The notes beneath the pieces are model-generated. The model was not told the DNA's origin and searched no databases. It was given only the letters and a program-made list of their open reading frames with translations. A DNA stretch of 40,781 bases from Bryobacteraceae bacterium (GTDB taxonomy: Bacteria > Acidobacteriota > Terriglobia > Bryobacterales > Bryobacteraceae): the NCBI GenBank assembly GCA_025056865.1, contig JANWVO010000030.1, forward strand, positions 1-40,781. Direction: 5' to 3'. Made by a program: the position numbers and the translations under genes. Of the stretch, positions 17,541 through 26,228 are shown one piece after another; position 1 is the first letter of the stretch; each line of letters starts with the position of its first letter.

Positions 17541-19007
17541 CTAGAACGGCTCCCGCGGGCCCGGCCCCTGGCGGTTGCCGAGCCGCGTCTGGGAAAAATC
17601 GCGGTGGGCCTGCGGATTGACTACGGTCGCGTCGGCGGCGCTGCGCGGCGGCATCGCCACGCCGCCAGGCCCTTTCTGGAAGCCCGGCGGCGCAGGCCGG
17701 CCGGCGATGACGCCATTCACGATCCGCGTCTGCGATCCCCACTTCGTCTGGCCTGTGCCGGGCATCACGCCGATGTACTGCTCTGGCCACACCAGCCGCG
17801 GCACCCAGTGCCACAGCACCAGCAGCAGCAGCGCCAGCCCGCAGAAAACTCCGATCGGGCGGATGATCGACGTCCATCCCGCGCTCACCGGCAGCGCCGC
17901 CAGCACCGCCTTCATCTCTTCCGGCGTGCACTTGCCCGCATACACCGGCACGCCCATCTGCGGCGCAGACCACTGCACCTCGGGCGACTTCAGCACCTGC
18001 CCGTTCGGCAGCGCAAGCTCCACCGTGACCGGCAGGTTCTGCCCGGCCAGCGAGGCGCGGTCCGGGTAGGGCGAGGAGAACGTCGCGGCCAGCCGGTTGT
18101 TCAGAAACGTGCGCGTGAACGTGAAAATGCGGCGCAGCCCGTCGAAATCGCTGGCAAGGTAATACTTCGTGCTGATCTGCCGCAGCGCGTTCTCATCCAG
18201 CGCCCCGGGTTCGCCAAAGCCGATGGCGATCACCGGGAACGGCGCCTGCTTCACGCGCCGCGCCGCTTCCTCCATGCCCGCCGGACCGGCCAGCAGCCCC
18301 AGATCGTCGCCTTTCAGCACCTCGTTGTTGCCGTCGGTGAGCACGATCACCATCGCCTCCGGCGACTCGCCCATTTCCTTCTCGATGCCCGGCAGCGCGC
18401 GCTGTAGCGTCTCGATGCCGAACACCACCGCCGAAAACAGCGCCGTGTTGTTGCGCAACTCCGGCTCAGGAAGCTGGTCGACCTGCGCCAGGGCGGCGGC
18501 CCGTGTCCGCGCGAACGCGGCCGAGCGGATCCGCTCCTCTACCAGATGGCTCTCGAACGGCACGATCGCGATGCGGTCTGCGCCCTCTTCGAACTGATCC
18601 AGAAAGCCTCGCACCGCGGCCTTGGCGGCGTCAAACCGCGTCTGGCCGGTGGGCAGCACCTTCTTCATGCTGCCGGAGATGTCGACGATGATCAGCGCCG
18701 CGCGCCCGCGCACCTTTGCCACGGACTCGCCCGCTGCCGAGGCGTAGAACGGCTTCAGCGGCTGCCCGCCCATCGTCACCGTGATGGCCGAAGCCAGCCG
18801 CTCCGGCGGCGGCAGTTGCGCGTTGTAAGGCTGGCCCCGCCCGTCGACCAGATTGAGCTTCATCCGGAAGCACGGCACCGTCGACGCGGGCTCGCAGGAG
18901 ACCAGCTTCAGCGGCTCGGCGAATTCAAGTCCCGGGTTCTGGGCGCCGGCGGGCGCCATGGCCGCGGCGGCCAGCGCTGCCGCCAGCCCGAGCCTGAAGG
19001 CATGCAT
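17541..19007 (-). CDS. Secreted vWA-domain protein with single TM segment
   Basis: A 488-residue protein. A signal peptide (1-22, ending AGA-QN) is followed by a vWA domain at about 102-305 whose metal-ion-dependent adhesion site is intact: DISGS at 109-113 and the TDG at 225-227. A beta-rich domain follows (about 320-360). A TM helix spans about 381-403 and a Pro/Gly-rich cytoplasmic tail ends the protein. The vWA domain is therefore placed in the periplasm. PpkA kinases in other T6SS loci can carry vWA domains, so this could be a split version, or part of a replacement trans-envelope complex. It lies directly upstream of tssB and 23 bp after the multi-TM FHA gene. Confidence 0.87.
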   Translation of the reverse strand: MHAFRLGLAAALAAAAMAPAGAQNPGLEFAEPLKLVSCEPASTVPCFRMKLNLVDGRGQPYNAQLPPPERLASAITVTMGGQPLKPFYASAAGESVAKVRGRAALIIVDISGSMKKVLPTGQTRFDAAKAAVRGFLDQFEEGADRIAIVPFESHLVEERIRSAAFARTRAAALAQVDQLPEPELRNNTALFSAVVFGIETLQRALPGIEKEMGESPEAMVIVLTDGNNEVLKGDDLGLLAGPAGMEEAARRVKQAPFPVIAIGFGEPGALDENALRQISTKYYLASDFDGLRRIFTFTRTFLNNRLAATFSSPYPDRASLAGQNLPVTVELALPNGQVLKSPEVQWSAPQMGVPVYAGKCTPEEMKAVLAALPVSAGWTSIIRPIGVFCGLALLLLVLWHWVPRLVWPEQYIGVMPGTGQTKWGSQTRIVNGVIAGRPAPPGFQKGPGGVAMPPRSAADATVVNPQAHRDFSQTRLGNRQGPGPREPF

Positions 19008-19030
19008 CGTATCTCCTCCTCATGGCTGCT

Positions 19031-19975
19031 TCAGCCTTCCTTCTTCGTCATGAACCGGATCGCGGTGCGCCCGACGAGGATGTCGTCGCCCGCCTTCAGC
19101 TCCTGCGAAGTGGTCACCGTGCGTCCCCTGACCCGCAGGACGTAGCGCGCCAGGCCCTGCGGGTTGTTGATGTCAGGGTGCCGGGCGATGTAGAACCGCC
19201 CCTCCTTGCCGAACAGGATCGCGTGGCGCGGCGCGATGGCCGCGTCGGGAATGAACACCTGCACGCCTACGGCGAACGCCGTCTTGTTCAGGTCCAGCGG
19301 CTGCGAGCCGATCAGCAGCGTGTCGCCCTGCCGGATCTCCCACTCCTTGCCGCTGCGCCCGAACTTCGCCTGCGCGCGCGCATCGCCGCTCGAGACGAAC
19401 TTCAGCAGCCCGTCCCGCAGCAGGATTGGCGCCAGCGTCACCCCGAAGCAGATGCCCACGCCCACCAGCACGAAGCCGAGCGCCTGCGTCAGATCGGGAA
19501 TCCGGCTGCCGAGAATGTGGAACAGCGAGCCGCCAATGGCCCCGCCCACCAGCCCGCCCAGGCAGGCATGCACCACCCGCATCTTGTTCGCCATCACCCA
19601 CCGCAGCCCCAGCCCCAGTCCAATGAGGCTGCCCGTCAGCATCCAGCTCAGCAGCCGCGCCAGGAATGGGAGCTGCGCGCCCAGATTCTCGCTGATGGGA
19701 ATCATCGCCAGGCCGCCCAGCAGCCCGGCCACAAGGCCGATCGCGCCCCCCGCAATCACGTACCGGGCCACGACGCGGTTGCCGGACCACCGGTCGGAGA
19801 ACGCCACCGTCAGGAGGCCGATGATCAGCCCGAGCAGCGCTGCGGCGGTCAGGTCCGCCAGCGCCGGCTTGTTGGCGAGGACGGTTGCTGACAGCAGCGC
19901 CGTCAGCGCCCACGACAACAGCCCGGCGAAGCCTCCCGCCAGCGACATGAAGTACAGCGTCTGGTAGAGGCTCAT
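19031..19975 (-). CDS. Multi-TM protein with C-terminal FHA-like domain
   Basis: A 314-residue integral membrane protein. The first about 195 residues hold six or so hydrophobic helices, several Gly-rich (for example GLLSWALTALLSATVL and AGGAIGLVAGLLGGLAMIP). Residues about 210-312 form an FHA-like beta sandwich in the cytoplasm; the core RHAILF (with the conserved Arg-His) and GDDILVGRTAIRFM fit, but the usual Ser before the His is Pro-Arg-His here and the NG motif is weak, so phosphothreonine binding is uncertain. It is the second FHA protein in the cluster and the likely partner of the kinase encoded upstream. A promoter-like sequence lies just before it. Confidence 0.83.
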   Translation of the reverse strand: MSLYQTLYFMSLAGGFAGLLSWALTALLSATVLANKPALADLTAAALLGLIIGLLTVAFSDRWSGNRVVARYVIAGGAIGLVAGLLGGLAMIPISENLGAQLPFLARLLSWMLTGSLIGLGLGLRWVMANKMRVVHACLGGLVGGAIGGSLFHILGSRIPDLTQALGFVLVGVGICFGVTLAPILLRDGLLKFVSSGDARAQAKFGRSGKEWEIRQGDTLLIGSQPLDLNKTAFAVGVQVFIPDAAIAPRHAILFGKEGRFYIARHPDINNPQGLARYVLRVRGRTVTTSQELKAGDDILVGRTAIRFMTKKEG

Positions 19976-20006
19976 CCTTGCGGCTCCTCCTCGGGCATAT
20001 GCAACG

Positions 20007-20035
20007 ATTGTACGCCAGGCGCATTCTTATTGCAC
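20007..20035 (-). promoter_or_regulatory. Possible internal promoter before the multi-TM FHA gene
   Basis: On the minus strand GTGCAA and TACAAT are separated by 17 bp in the 77-bp gap between the caspase gene and the FHA gene. The -10 matches five of six consensus positions and the -35 only three. The gap is one of the few in the run without gene overlap, and a GAGGAGG ribosome-binding sequence follows. Weak call. Confidence 0.3.
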
Positions 20036-20052
20036 CAGTCCCTTCCTCAAAG

Positions 20053-22149
20053 TCAAGGGGCGGCTCCCCCGGCGCTGAGCTGCGTCACCACCTGCCGGAT
20101 CCGCGCCAGATAGGCGCGGCTGCGTTCGGCTTCGCCCGTGTCCGGATTGATCTCGATCACCTTCTCGAAATGCGCGCGCGCGGCCGACAGGTAGCCGGCC
20201 GAGGAAGACTCGTTGAATTTTTCGGTGAAAATCAGGCCCAGCGCGTAATGCGCGTACAGGTCGGCGGGGTCCAGCCGCAGCGCCCGCTGGCACCAGCCCG
20301 CGGCGGCGTCGAAGCGGCGGCTGATGCGCTCGCAGTCGCAGAGCCCGAAGTTGGCCATGAACTGGAGCTCGCGCCAGATGTCGGTCTGCGCCGCGCGCTT
20401 CTTGCGGCCGATGCCAGCCAGGTAGCCAAGCACGTAGTAGTTCAGCTTGCCGGCCAGCTTCGAGTCGAAGTCGCTCAGCTTCAGATACTGCTGGTATTCG
20501 GGAATGGCGTCGGCGCAGCGCCTGCTGAAGCGCAGCGCCTCCGCCAGCCAGAAATGGGCCTCGGCGTGGCCGGGGTTCAGCCGGATCGCCTCGCGGGCGT
20601 GCTTCGCGCCCTCTTCGTAGGCGCCCTTGCGCGTGAAGGCCTGCGCCAGCAGCGCCGGCGTCAGCGAGTTGGCCGGATCGCGCTGCCAGGCCGCCGTCAG
20701 ATGGCGGATGGCCGCGTCCAGGTCGCCGACGTCCAGCAGCATCCCGCCGTAGGAGGCCTGCGCCTCGGCGTAGTCCGGATCGATGGCGATCGCCTGCTCG
20801 AAGGCCTTCCGCGCCCGGTCGTAGTCGTACAGCGCATGATAGGCGCGGCCCAGATACAGCGCCGCCTGGCTGTATTTCGGATCTTCATTCAGCGCTTTCC
20901 GGAAAAATTCCGCCGCTTTCAGGTAGTTTTTCTCGAAGCCTTTCTGGTAATATTCCATGCCTTCGTTGAAGGCGTCCACCGCGGAGCGCTTGCGCGTGCG
21001 CGGAATCACGATGCGCAGCGTCACCGTCGTCTCCTGGCCCGGATAGACGGTCTCCTCGCGCGGCCCGTCCGGCTCGTAGCCCATCCGCACGCCCTGGATC
21101 ACGTGCACGCCCGGCGTGATGCCCGGCAGCCGCAGCGGCTTGCCCCGGTTCACGATCCCCTGCGACTTGCCGTCGACGAACACTTCCACGCCGTCCATGT
21201 TGCTCTCGATCACCAGCGAGCCGAACTTCGGCGGCTGCAATGGCGCCGCCGGCGCGCGCGCCGGATTGTAGGCGAGGATCATGTTCGGGTCGTAGCTGCC
21301 GCGCTCCGCCGTCGGGTTCTGCCGCGCCTGCGTGTCGCGCCGCACGTTGACGCGGACGTATTCGCCCAGCTCGTCAGCGGTCACCACGCCGTCGCGGTTC
21401 TCGTCCGCTTCCCCTTCGATTCCCTTGATCAGGTAATACGTGAACACGCCGTGGCCCCCGCCCCAGATCTCGCTCTCGAACGACTGCTCGCGGTCGCGGC
21501 TGGCCGTGAGAGAAAACAGCGAACGGTCCAGTTGCAGAAGGCTCGCGTTGATCTGCCGCGTGTCGGCCTCCGGCGTGATCGCGCCCGAGTGGCACGCGTC
21601 GGTGAGCAGCACCTTCCACTTCGCGCGGATGTCCGTCCCGATCACCCTCCCGAGCCGCTCCATCGGATAGGACGTGCCGGGGATGTTGGCCGGGTCGATG
21701 TCGTACGGGGCCAGATACGCCTTGCCGCCGCTGACGAAGCCGTGCCCGGCGAAGTAGATCACCACGCGGTCGTCTTCCTTCGACACCGACGGCAGCCACT
21801 TCTCGAGCGCCTCGCGCAGGTTGGCCAGCGTCGCGTCCCGGCCGATCAGCCGCCTCACGTTTTCCGGCGGGAACTGGCCCCCCTCGGGACTGATCAGCGC
21901 GGCGTAGATGGCGGCCGCGTCGCGGGCCGGAAAGCGGAGCTGCCCCTGCGGCGGCAGCTTGGGATACTCGCTGATGCCCACCACCAGCGCGTAGCTGCGC
22001 GGGATGGTCACGCTCTCGCCGGGCTTCACCACCGGCGCGGCGGGCTCGCGCGTGAACTTCAGATCGCGCTGCTGCCCGCCGCCGGGCGGGGCGGGGGCCT
22101 GCGCCTGCGCGCTCATCGCGAGCGCCAGCAGGAGTACGGGGGCTGTCAT
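20053..22149 (-). CDS. Secreted caspase-like (C14) protease with PEGA domain and TPRs
   Basis: A 698-residue protein. After a signal-like N-terminus (1-18, ending AQA) comes a C14 caspase fold (about 50-245) with the catalytic dyad His136 in IYFAGHG and Cys186 in DACHSG. An EF-hand-like DENRDGVVTADE loop (249-260) follows, then a PEGA domain (about 310-380), and about eight TPR units from 390 to the end. I start at the ATG at 22149, which has GGGAGAAGG just upstream; a longer start at 22212 would overlap the preceding gene and has no ribosome-binding site, but would give the signal sequence a basic N-region, so export is likely rather than certain. Bacterial caspase-like proteins cut at Arg/Lys or Asp; specificity cannot be read here. 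DUF4384 genes upstream are common companions of such proteases. Confidence 0.87.
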   Translation of the reverse strand: MTAPVLLLALAMSAQAQAPAPPGGGQQRDLKFTREPAAPVVKPGESVTIPRSYALVVGISEYPKLPPQGQLRFPARDAAAIYAALISPEGGQFPPENVRRLIGRDATLANLREALEKWLPSVSKEDDRVVIYFAGHGFVSGGKAYLAPYDIDPANIPGTSYPMERLGRVIGTDIRAKWKVLLTDACHSGAITPEADTRQINASLLQLDRSLFSLTASRDREQSFESEIWGGGHGVFTYYLIKGIEGEADENRDGVVTADELGEYVRVNVRRDTQARQNPTAERGSYDPNMILAYNPARAPAAPLQPPKFGSLVIESNMDGVEVFVDGKSQGIVNRGKPLRLPGITPGVHVIQGVRMGYEPDGPREETVYPGQETTVTLRIVIPRTRKRSAVDAFNEGMEYYQKGFEKNYLKAAEFFRKALNEDPKYSQAALYLGRAYHALYDYDRARKAFEQAIAIDPDYAEAQASYGGMLLDVGDLDAAIRHLTAAWQRDPANSLTPALLAQAFTRKGAYEEGAKHAREAIRLNPGHAEAHFWLAEALRFSRRCADAIPEYQQYLKLSDFDSKLAGKLNYYVLGYLAGIGRKKRAAQTDIWRELQFMANFGLCDCERISRRFDAAAGWCQRALRLDPADLYAHYALGLIFTEKFNESSSAGYLSAARAHFEKVIEINPDTGEAERSRAYLARIRQVVTQLSAGGAAP

Positions 22150-22162
22150 CGCGTCCTTCTCC

Positions 22163-22927
22163 CTAGCGGTGCGCCAGCCGCAGCGTGTAAATGAACGGCT
22201 CTTCGCTGTCATCGCTCACGCTCACGGCCGCCGTCCGGTTCGACTTCACGAAGGTCAGCTCGCGCGACGCCGCGCCGGAAAACGGGGCCAGGTTCTCGGG
22301 CAGCGCCGCGTCCTTTTCCACCGGCTTCAGCCCGGCGGCATGATCAATGCATTCGCCGCGGGCGCGGAAGATCGTGTCGTCGCAGCGCGGCGTGATGGAG
22401 GGGTTCAGCGCGGGCGCGGCCGCAGGCAGCTTCGGCACCGGCAGCGCGCTGCGGCCGTCGCTCAGCCGCACCGGGCTCACCAGCCAGTAGACCACCTCGT
22501 AACCCGGCGGGCCTTCCAGGCGGAACCAGCCGTTCTCGGTCATCGGCACCAGATACTCGCGGCCCGCCTCGATGCGGTTCATCGTGCCGGTCTCTTCCTT
22601 CGGGAACAGCAGCGTGAAGCTGCCGGTGGTGCCGTGGTTCATCACATACAGGTAGCCGTTGAACGTGGCGCGGAAGCGGAACCGCACCAGGTCTCCGGTG
22701 GCGAACACCTGGTTCGGATCCACGCGCCGGGCCGCGCCCCGCTCGTTGCGCTCGACGATGATCTCGATGCGCTTGGCCGCCGCCGCCGGCCGCGCGTCCA
22801 GCCCGCCGCGCACAGGGGCCGGCTCAGTGGGCAGTGTTCCTGGCCGCACCGCGCCGCCCGGCGGCGGGGCCGCCCAGCCGGCCAGCAGCAGCAGCCATCC
22901 GGCGGCCGTCAAGCCTGGCAATCCCAT
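22163..22927 (-). CDS. Secreted DUF4384 protein 1
   Basis: A 254-residue protein with a signal peptide (1-20, hydrophobic core AAGWLLLLAGWAA). The DUF4384 core at about 55-150 is recognised by FATGDLVRFRFRATFNGYLYVMNHG...LLFPKEE followed by IEAGREYLVP and a WFRLEGPPGYEVVYWLVS block. DUF4384 is a small beta domain often paired or fused with caspase-like or kinase proteins; its molecular role is unknown. This copy also has a C-terminal extension (about 185-254) ending in FIYTLRLAHR that resembles the end of the other copy. It stops 13 bp before the caspase gene. Confidence 0.83.
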   Translation of the reverse strand: MGLPGLTAAGWLLLLAGWAAPPPGGAVRPGTLPTEPAPVRGGLDARPAAAAKRIEIIVERNERGAARRVDPNQVFATGDLVRFRFRATFNGYLYVMNHGTTGSFTLLFPKEETGTMNRIEAGREYLVPMTENGWFRLEGPPGYEVVYWLVSPVRLSDGRSALPVPKLPAAAPALNPSITPRCDDTIFRARGECIDHAAGLKPVEKDAALPENLAPFSGAASRELTFVKSNRTAAVSVSDDSEEPFIYTLRLAHR

Positions 22928-22957
22928 CTCTCCTCCTCCCTCCCCGGCTCCTCCGGC

Positions 22958-23890
22958 TCACCGGTGCCGGAGCGTCAGCTCGGCCACCACGCGGCCCTCT
23001 CCGGCGGCGCTGCCTGCCGTCGACGCATTCACCACATAGACAGCCGCCTCGGGGCCTCCTCCCACCGGAGACGGAGCCGAGGCCGCGTCCTTGTCCACCT
23101 TCGTGAACACCAGATCGCGCGACTGGATCCGGTTGCGGAGCTGCTCCACCCACGCGTCGTCATACCGGCCGGCCGAAAGCGTCGGCGGCGCGGCCGCCTT
23201 CGCAGGCCGGTCCGGCAGCACCGGCTTCTTCCCGGAAAGGCCGCCGATCAGCTCCTCCAGATCCTCCACAGGCTTCAGCGAGAAAACCAGGAACAGACGC
23301 TCGTCGCCGGGCTGCTCATCGAAAGTGAAATACTCGCCTTCGCCGCCGGGAATCTGGTACAGCCGCCCCGGAACGATTTCATTGCCGGGCTGCGACGACT
23401 CGGGGTGCGGGAACAGCGGCGACCACACTCCGCTCGACCCGCGCGCAATCACGTACAGGTAGCCGCGCCGGTTGCCCATCACGCTCAGCCGGATGCTGTC
23501 GCCGGCGCGGAACTCCGTCTCGGTGCTCACTTCCACCAGCCCCTGCGGCGTGCGCTTCAGCAGGCTGTAGCGCAGCCCCAGCGGCGGCTGGTTCTGCGGC
23601 GTCAACGACACCTTCTGGAAATACGCCTCCGCCTGCGACAGCGGCGGCGCGGCGGCCAGCTCGGGCTTCGGCCCGCCCGTCTTGCCTGGCTCGCGCGCCG
23701 GCTCCGGCCGGCGCGCCGGAGCCGTCTTGGCGGCCTTCTTCGCCGCCGTCTTCTTCTGCACCGCCACCATGTCGGCGGCGGAAAAGAACGCGTCCCTTGC
23801 GTTGATCAGCGGCTCCTGCGCCCCGGCCAGATACCCGGCGAGGGCGGCCAGCAGAAGTCCGGACAGGCTCGTTCGTGTGTTATTGGGCAT
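22958..23890 (-). CDS. Secreted DUF4384 protein 2
   Basis: A 310-residue secreted protein with a signal peptide (about 1-24) and a Lys/Ala/Pro-rich linker (40-80). A DUF4384 core at about 105-215 reads FRAGDSIRLSVMGNRRGYLYVIARGSSGVWSPLFP, then PGRLYQIP and LFLVFSLKP. It matches copy 1 at these blocks and at the C-terminal ELTLRHR. The start overlaps the kinase stop by 11 bp, so translation is coupled. Proximity to both the kinase and the caspase suggests these are periplasmic partners of one of them. No enzymatic motif is visible. Confidence 0.83.
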   Translation of the reverse strand: MPNNTRTSLSGLLLAALAGYLAGAQEPLINARDAFFSAADMVAVQKKTAAKKAAKTAPARRPEPAREPGKTGGPKPELAAAPPLSQAEAYFQKVSLTPQNQPPLGLRYSLLKRTPQGLVEVSTETEFRAGDSIRLSVMGNRRGYLYVIARGSSGVWSPLFPHPESSQPGNEIVPGRLYQIPGGEGEYFTFDEQPGDERLFLVFSLKPVEDLEELIGGLSGKKPVLPDRPAKAAAPPTLSAGRYDDAWVEQLRNRIQSRDLVFTKVDKDAASAPSPVGGGPEAAVYVVNASTAGSAAGEGRVVAELTLRHR

Positions 23891-25703
23891 CTTTCACGCA
23901 CCGGAAACCGATCGCTGCATGCGGGAGGCCGGCGGGCCAGCCCCTCCGCATATACAAACGGAAAAACCTGTCGTCCTTCAGGAGGAAGCTGCCCCCCTTG
24001 ATGCAGTACCACTCGCGGCTCACCTCGCCGCCGCCCAGCGCGCGCCGCAGATCCTCGATTTCGCGCTCGGTGGCCGGGAAAGGCGTGTCCACCCACTCGA
24101 ACACGTTGCCGGCCAGCCCGAGAATCCGGTACGGGCTTTGCCGCTCCGGGTAGTCGTCCACCGGGACCAGCGTGCCGGGGTTCGGCATCGGCTGGTTGCC
24201 CCACGGATAGATGCGGCCGTCGGTGCCCCGGCCCGCCTTCTCCCATTCCTGTTCCGTTGGCAGCCGCTTGCCCGCCCACGCGCAGTAGGCGCGCGCGTCG
24301 GCCAGGGTCACGTGCGTCACCGGCAGGGAGGGCGAGGAGCGGAAGTCCTCCGAGGATGGCTCCGCGTGTCCCGTGGCCTGCACAAAGCGGGCATACTGCG
24401 CATTGCTCACCTCGGTAGCGTCCATGTAGAAGGCCGGAAGCCGCAGCTCCTGCCTCCGGTTCGGCGATTCGGGACTGTCGTCGCCGAACACAAAGGTTCC
24501 TTCCGGAACCAGGAACATGGTCACCCCCTCCCTCTGGATCACCTGCGGCAGTTCGCGCGAAGCCGATTCCGCCTTCTGCGCCGCCTTCCCAGATTTCGGC
24601 CCATTATCGCGCGATTTCGAAACAAAGTAAATGCCCGCTGAAACGGCTGCCACCACGGCGAGCGCCGCCCCCGCCAGCAGCGGAACGCGGCTCTTCTTCG
24701 CCGGGGCCGCCTGCCGCCGCTCCGGCGCTCCCGGCTGCCAGGCGGGAGGGGCCTCGGCCGCCGGCGCAGGCTCCGCCGCCGCGCCGCTGCGTGCTGCCTC
24801 CAGCAGGTCGGGGCGGTCCACCACGGGCTGAAGCCGCACCTCGGTCTCCAGCCGGTACGAACGCCGCAGGTCGTCCAGCAGCTCGCGCGCGGATGAATAC
24901 CGCTTTTCGCGGTCCTTCTCCAGCAGGCGGTTGACGATCCGCTCCAGCTCCGGGTCGATGTCCGGCACCAGAGTGCTCAGCGCCGGCGGAGCCTTCTGGC
25001 AGTGGCCGATCTCAATGGCGCGGAAGCTGTCGCCGGTGAACGGCTTCATGCCGGTGAGCAGCTCGAAGAAGATGACGCCCAGCGAGTACAGGTCGCTGCG
25101 GTGGTCGCACGGCTCGGCGCGGATCTGCTCCGGCGACATGTAATACGGCGTGCCCAGCGTCTCGCCGGCGCGCGTGCGGGCGCTCGGCGCGTCGCCCGCC
25201 TTGGCGATGCCGAAATCCAGCACGATCACGCGCCCGCTCAGGTCGATGCGGATGTTGGCGGGTTTCAGGTCGCGGTGGACGAAGCGCCGTTCCCCGGCCC
25301 AGGCCAGCGCCTCGGCCACCTGCCGGATGATCGACACCGCTTCCGGCGGCGAAAGGCGCCCGTGGCGCTCCAGGTAGCTCTTCAGATCCTCGCCCTCGAT
25401 GTAGGGCATGATCAGCCAGTGCAGCGAGCCCCATTCGCCCACGTCGTACACGGGCGCGATGTTGGGATGCCCGCCCAACGTGGCCGCCGTGCGCGCCTCG
25501 TCCATGAAGCGCGCCACGATTTCCGGCTCGTCCGCCAGCGCCTCGGCCAGCACCTTGACGGCAAACAGCCCGCCGTGCGCGCGGTGGCGGGCCAGAAAGA
25601 CTTCGGCCATGCCCCCGCCGCCAATCCATTCCAGAATTTCGTACTTCTCACCAAGCACCTGGTTCAGGGCGGTGCGGATCGCATGACGGGAAGCGTTCGA
25701 CAT
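23880..25703 (-). CDS. Ser/Thr protein kinase with TM and periplasmic FGE-sulfatase-like domain
   Basis: A 607-residue PknB-type kinase. The kinase domain (20-285) has the glycine loop IGGGGMAEV (27-35), Lys50, Glu69, HRDLKPAN (143-150), DFG (163-165) and GTPYYMSPEQ, so all catalytic elements are intact and it is an RD kinase. After a Pro/Ala-rich linker, a TM helix lies at 340-361. A formylglycine-generating-enzyme-like (FGE-sulfatase) domain fills 385-605, with FYMDATEVSNAQYARFV, LPTEQEWEKAGRG and GFRCVKD motifs. FGE catalysis needs a pair of Cys in the C-terminal half; only two Cys outside the final RC are visible there and the pairing is not clear, so it is more likely a sensor or ligand-binding version. 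Likely to phosphorylate targets read by the two FHA proteins. Confidence 0.93.
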   Translation of the reverse strand: MSNASRHAIRTALNQVLGEKYEILEWIGGGGMAEVFLARHRAHGGLFAVKVLAEALADEPEIVARFMDEARTAATLGGHPNIAPVYDVGEWGSLHWLIMPYIEGEDLKSYLERHGRLSPPEAVSIIRQVAEALAWAGERRFVHRDLKPANIRIDLSGRVIVLDFGIAKAGDAPSARTRAGETLGTPYYMSPEQIRAEPCDHRSDLYSLGVIFFELLTGMKPFTGDSFRAIEIGHCQKAPPALSTLVPDIDPELERIVNRLLEKDREKRYSSARELLDDLRRSYRLETEVRLQPVVDRPDLLEAARSGAAAEPAPAAEAPPAWQPGAPERRQAAPAKKSRVPLLAGAALAVVAAVSAGIYFVSKSRDNGPKSGKAAQKAESASRELPQVIQREGVTMFLVPEGTFVFGDDSPESPNRRQELRLPAFYMDATEVSNAQYARFVQATGHAEPSSEDFRSSPSLPVTHVTLADARAYCAWAGKRLPTEQEWEKAGRGTDGRIYPWGNQPMPNPGTLVPVDDYPERQSPYRILGLAGNVFEWVDTPFPATEREIEDLRRALGGGEVSREWYCIKGGSFLLKDDRFFRLYMRRGWPAGLPHAAIGFRCVKDAQ

Positions 25704-25715
25704 GGCGGGTTTCCA

Positions 25716-26228
25716 TCAGCTTAAACGTTTTCTCCGCGGCTCCGGCAGAAAAGCGGCGCTGCGCTCCAGCTCATAGCCCGGCGGCGGCAGCACCGGATCA
25801 TAGGGAAGCGGGGGGCGCACGCCCGCCTCCGGCTGCATCAGGTGGTCCGCCGACAGATTGAACAGCTCCCAGGAAACCACCCGCTGGAGCTGACGGACCG
25901 CCTCCACCAGCGACGTTCCTTCCTGCCGCATGTCCCACAGGCAGACGAAGCCGTTTTCCGGATGCACATTCGGATGAAGCACGGGAAATGCAAGCCAGGC
26001 TTCCAGCGGAACGGACGGGTAATATTCGGGAAATTCAAACCGCACGGCCACGCCCCGCGCCGCCGTGCCGTCCATGCGGTAGTGGGGCGTCTCCGGCAGC
26101 CGCACCAGCCCGCCGGGCTCCGCCGGCAGCACGAGCCGTCCGGGGTTGGCGGCCTCGGCCCGCCGGAGCCACTCCCATTCGTTGCGGATGCGCCGCTCGC
26201 GGATCCGCTCGAAGGCTGCCCGCGCCAT
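25716..26228 (-). CDS. E2-like ubiquitin-conjugating (UBC-fold) protein
   Basis: A 170-residue protein with a UBC-type core. Its ATG shares one base with the stop of the Ubl gene (TGATG), fixing the start. An N-terminal basic helix (about 1-25) precedes strands, then EFPEYYPSVPLEAWLAFP (65-82), HPNV (85-88) and the GFVCLWDM segment with Cys96. This matches the E2 order FPxxYPxxPPxxxF...HPNIxxxGxICL, in which the Asn of HPN stabilises the transition state and the Cys carries the Ubl thioester; here Asn87 and Cys96 are nine residues apart, one more than in UbcH5-type E2s. A helix (SLVEAVRQLQRVVSW) follows, as in E2s. The C-terminal 40 residues are Pro-rich and basic. Function as an E2 is inferred. 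Confidence 0.87.
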   Translation of the reverse strand: MARAAFERIRERRIRNEWEWLRRAEAANPGRLVLPAEPGGLVRLPETPHYRMDGTAARGVAVRFEFPEYYPSVPLEAWLAFPVLHPNVHPENGFVCLWDMRQEGTSLVEAVRQLQRVVSWELFNLSADHLMQPEAGVRPPLPYDPVLPPPGYELERSAAFLPEPRRKRLS

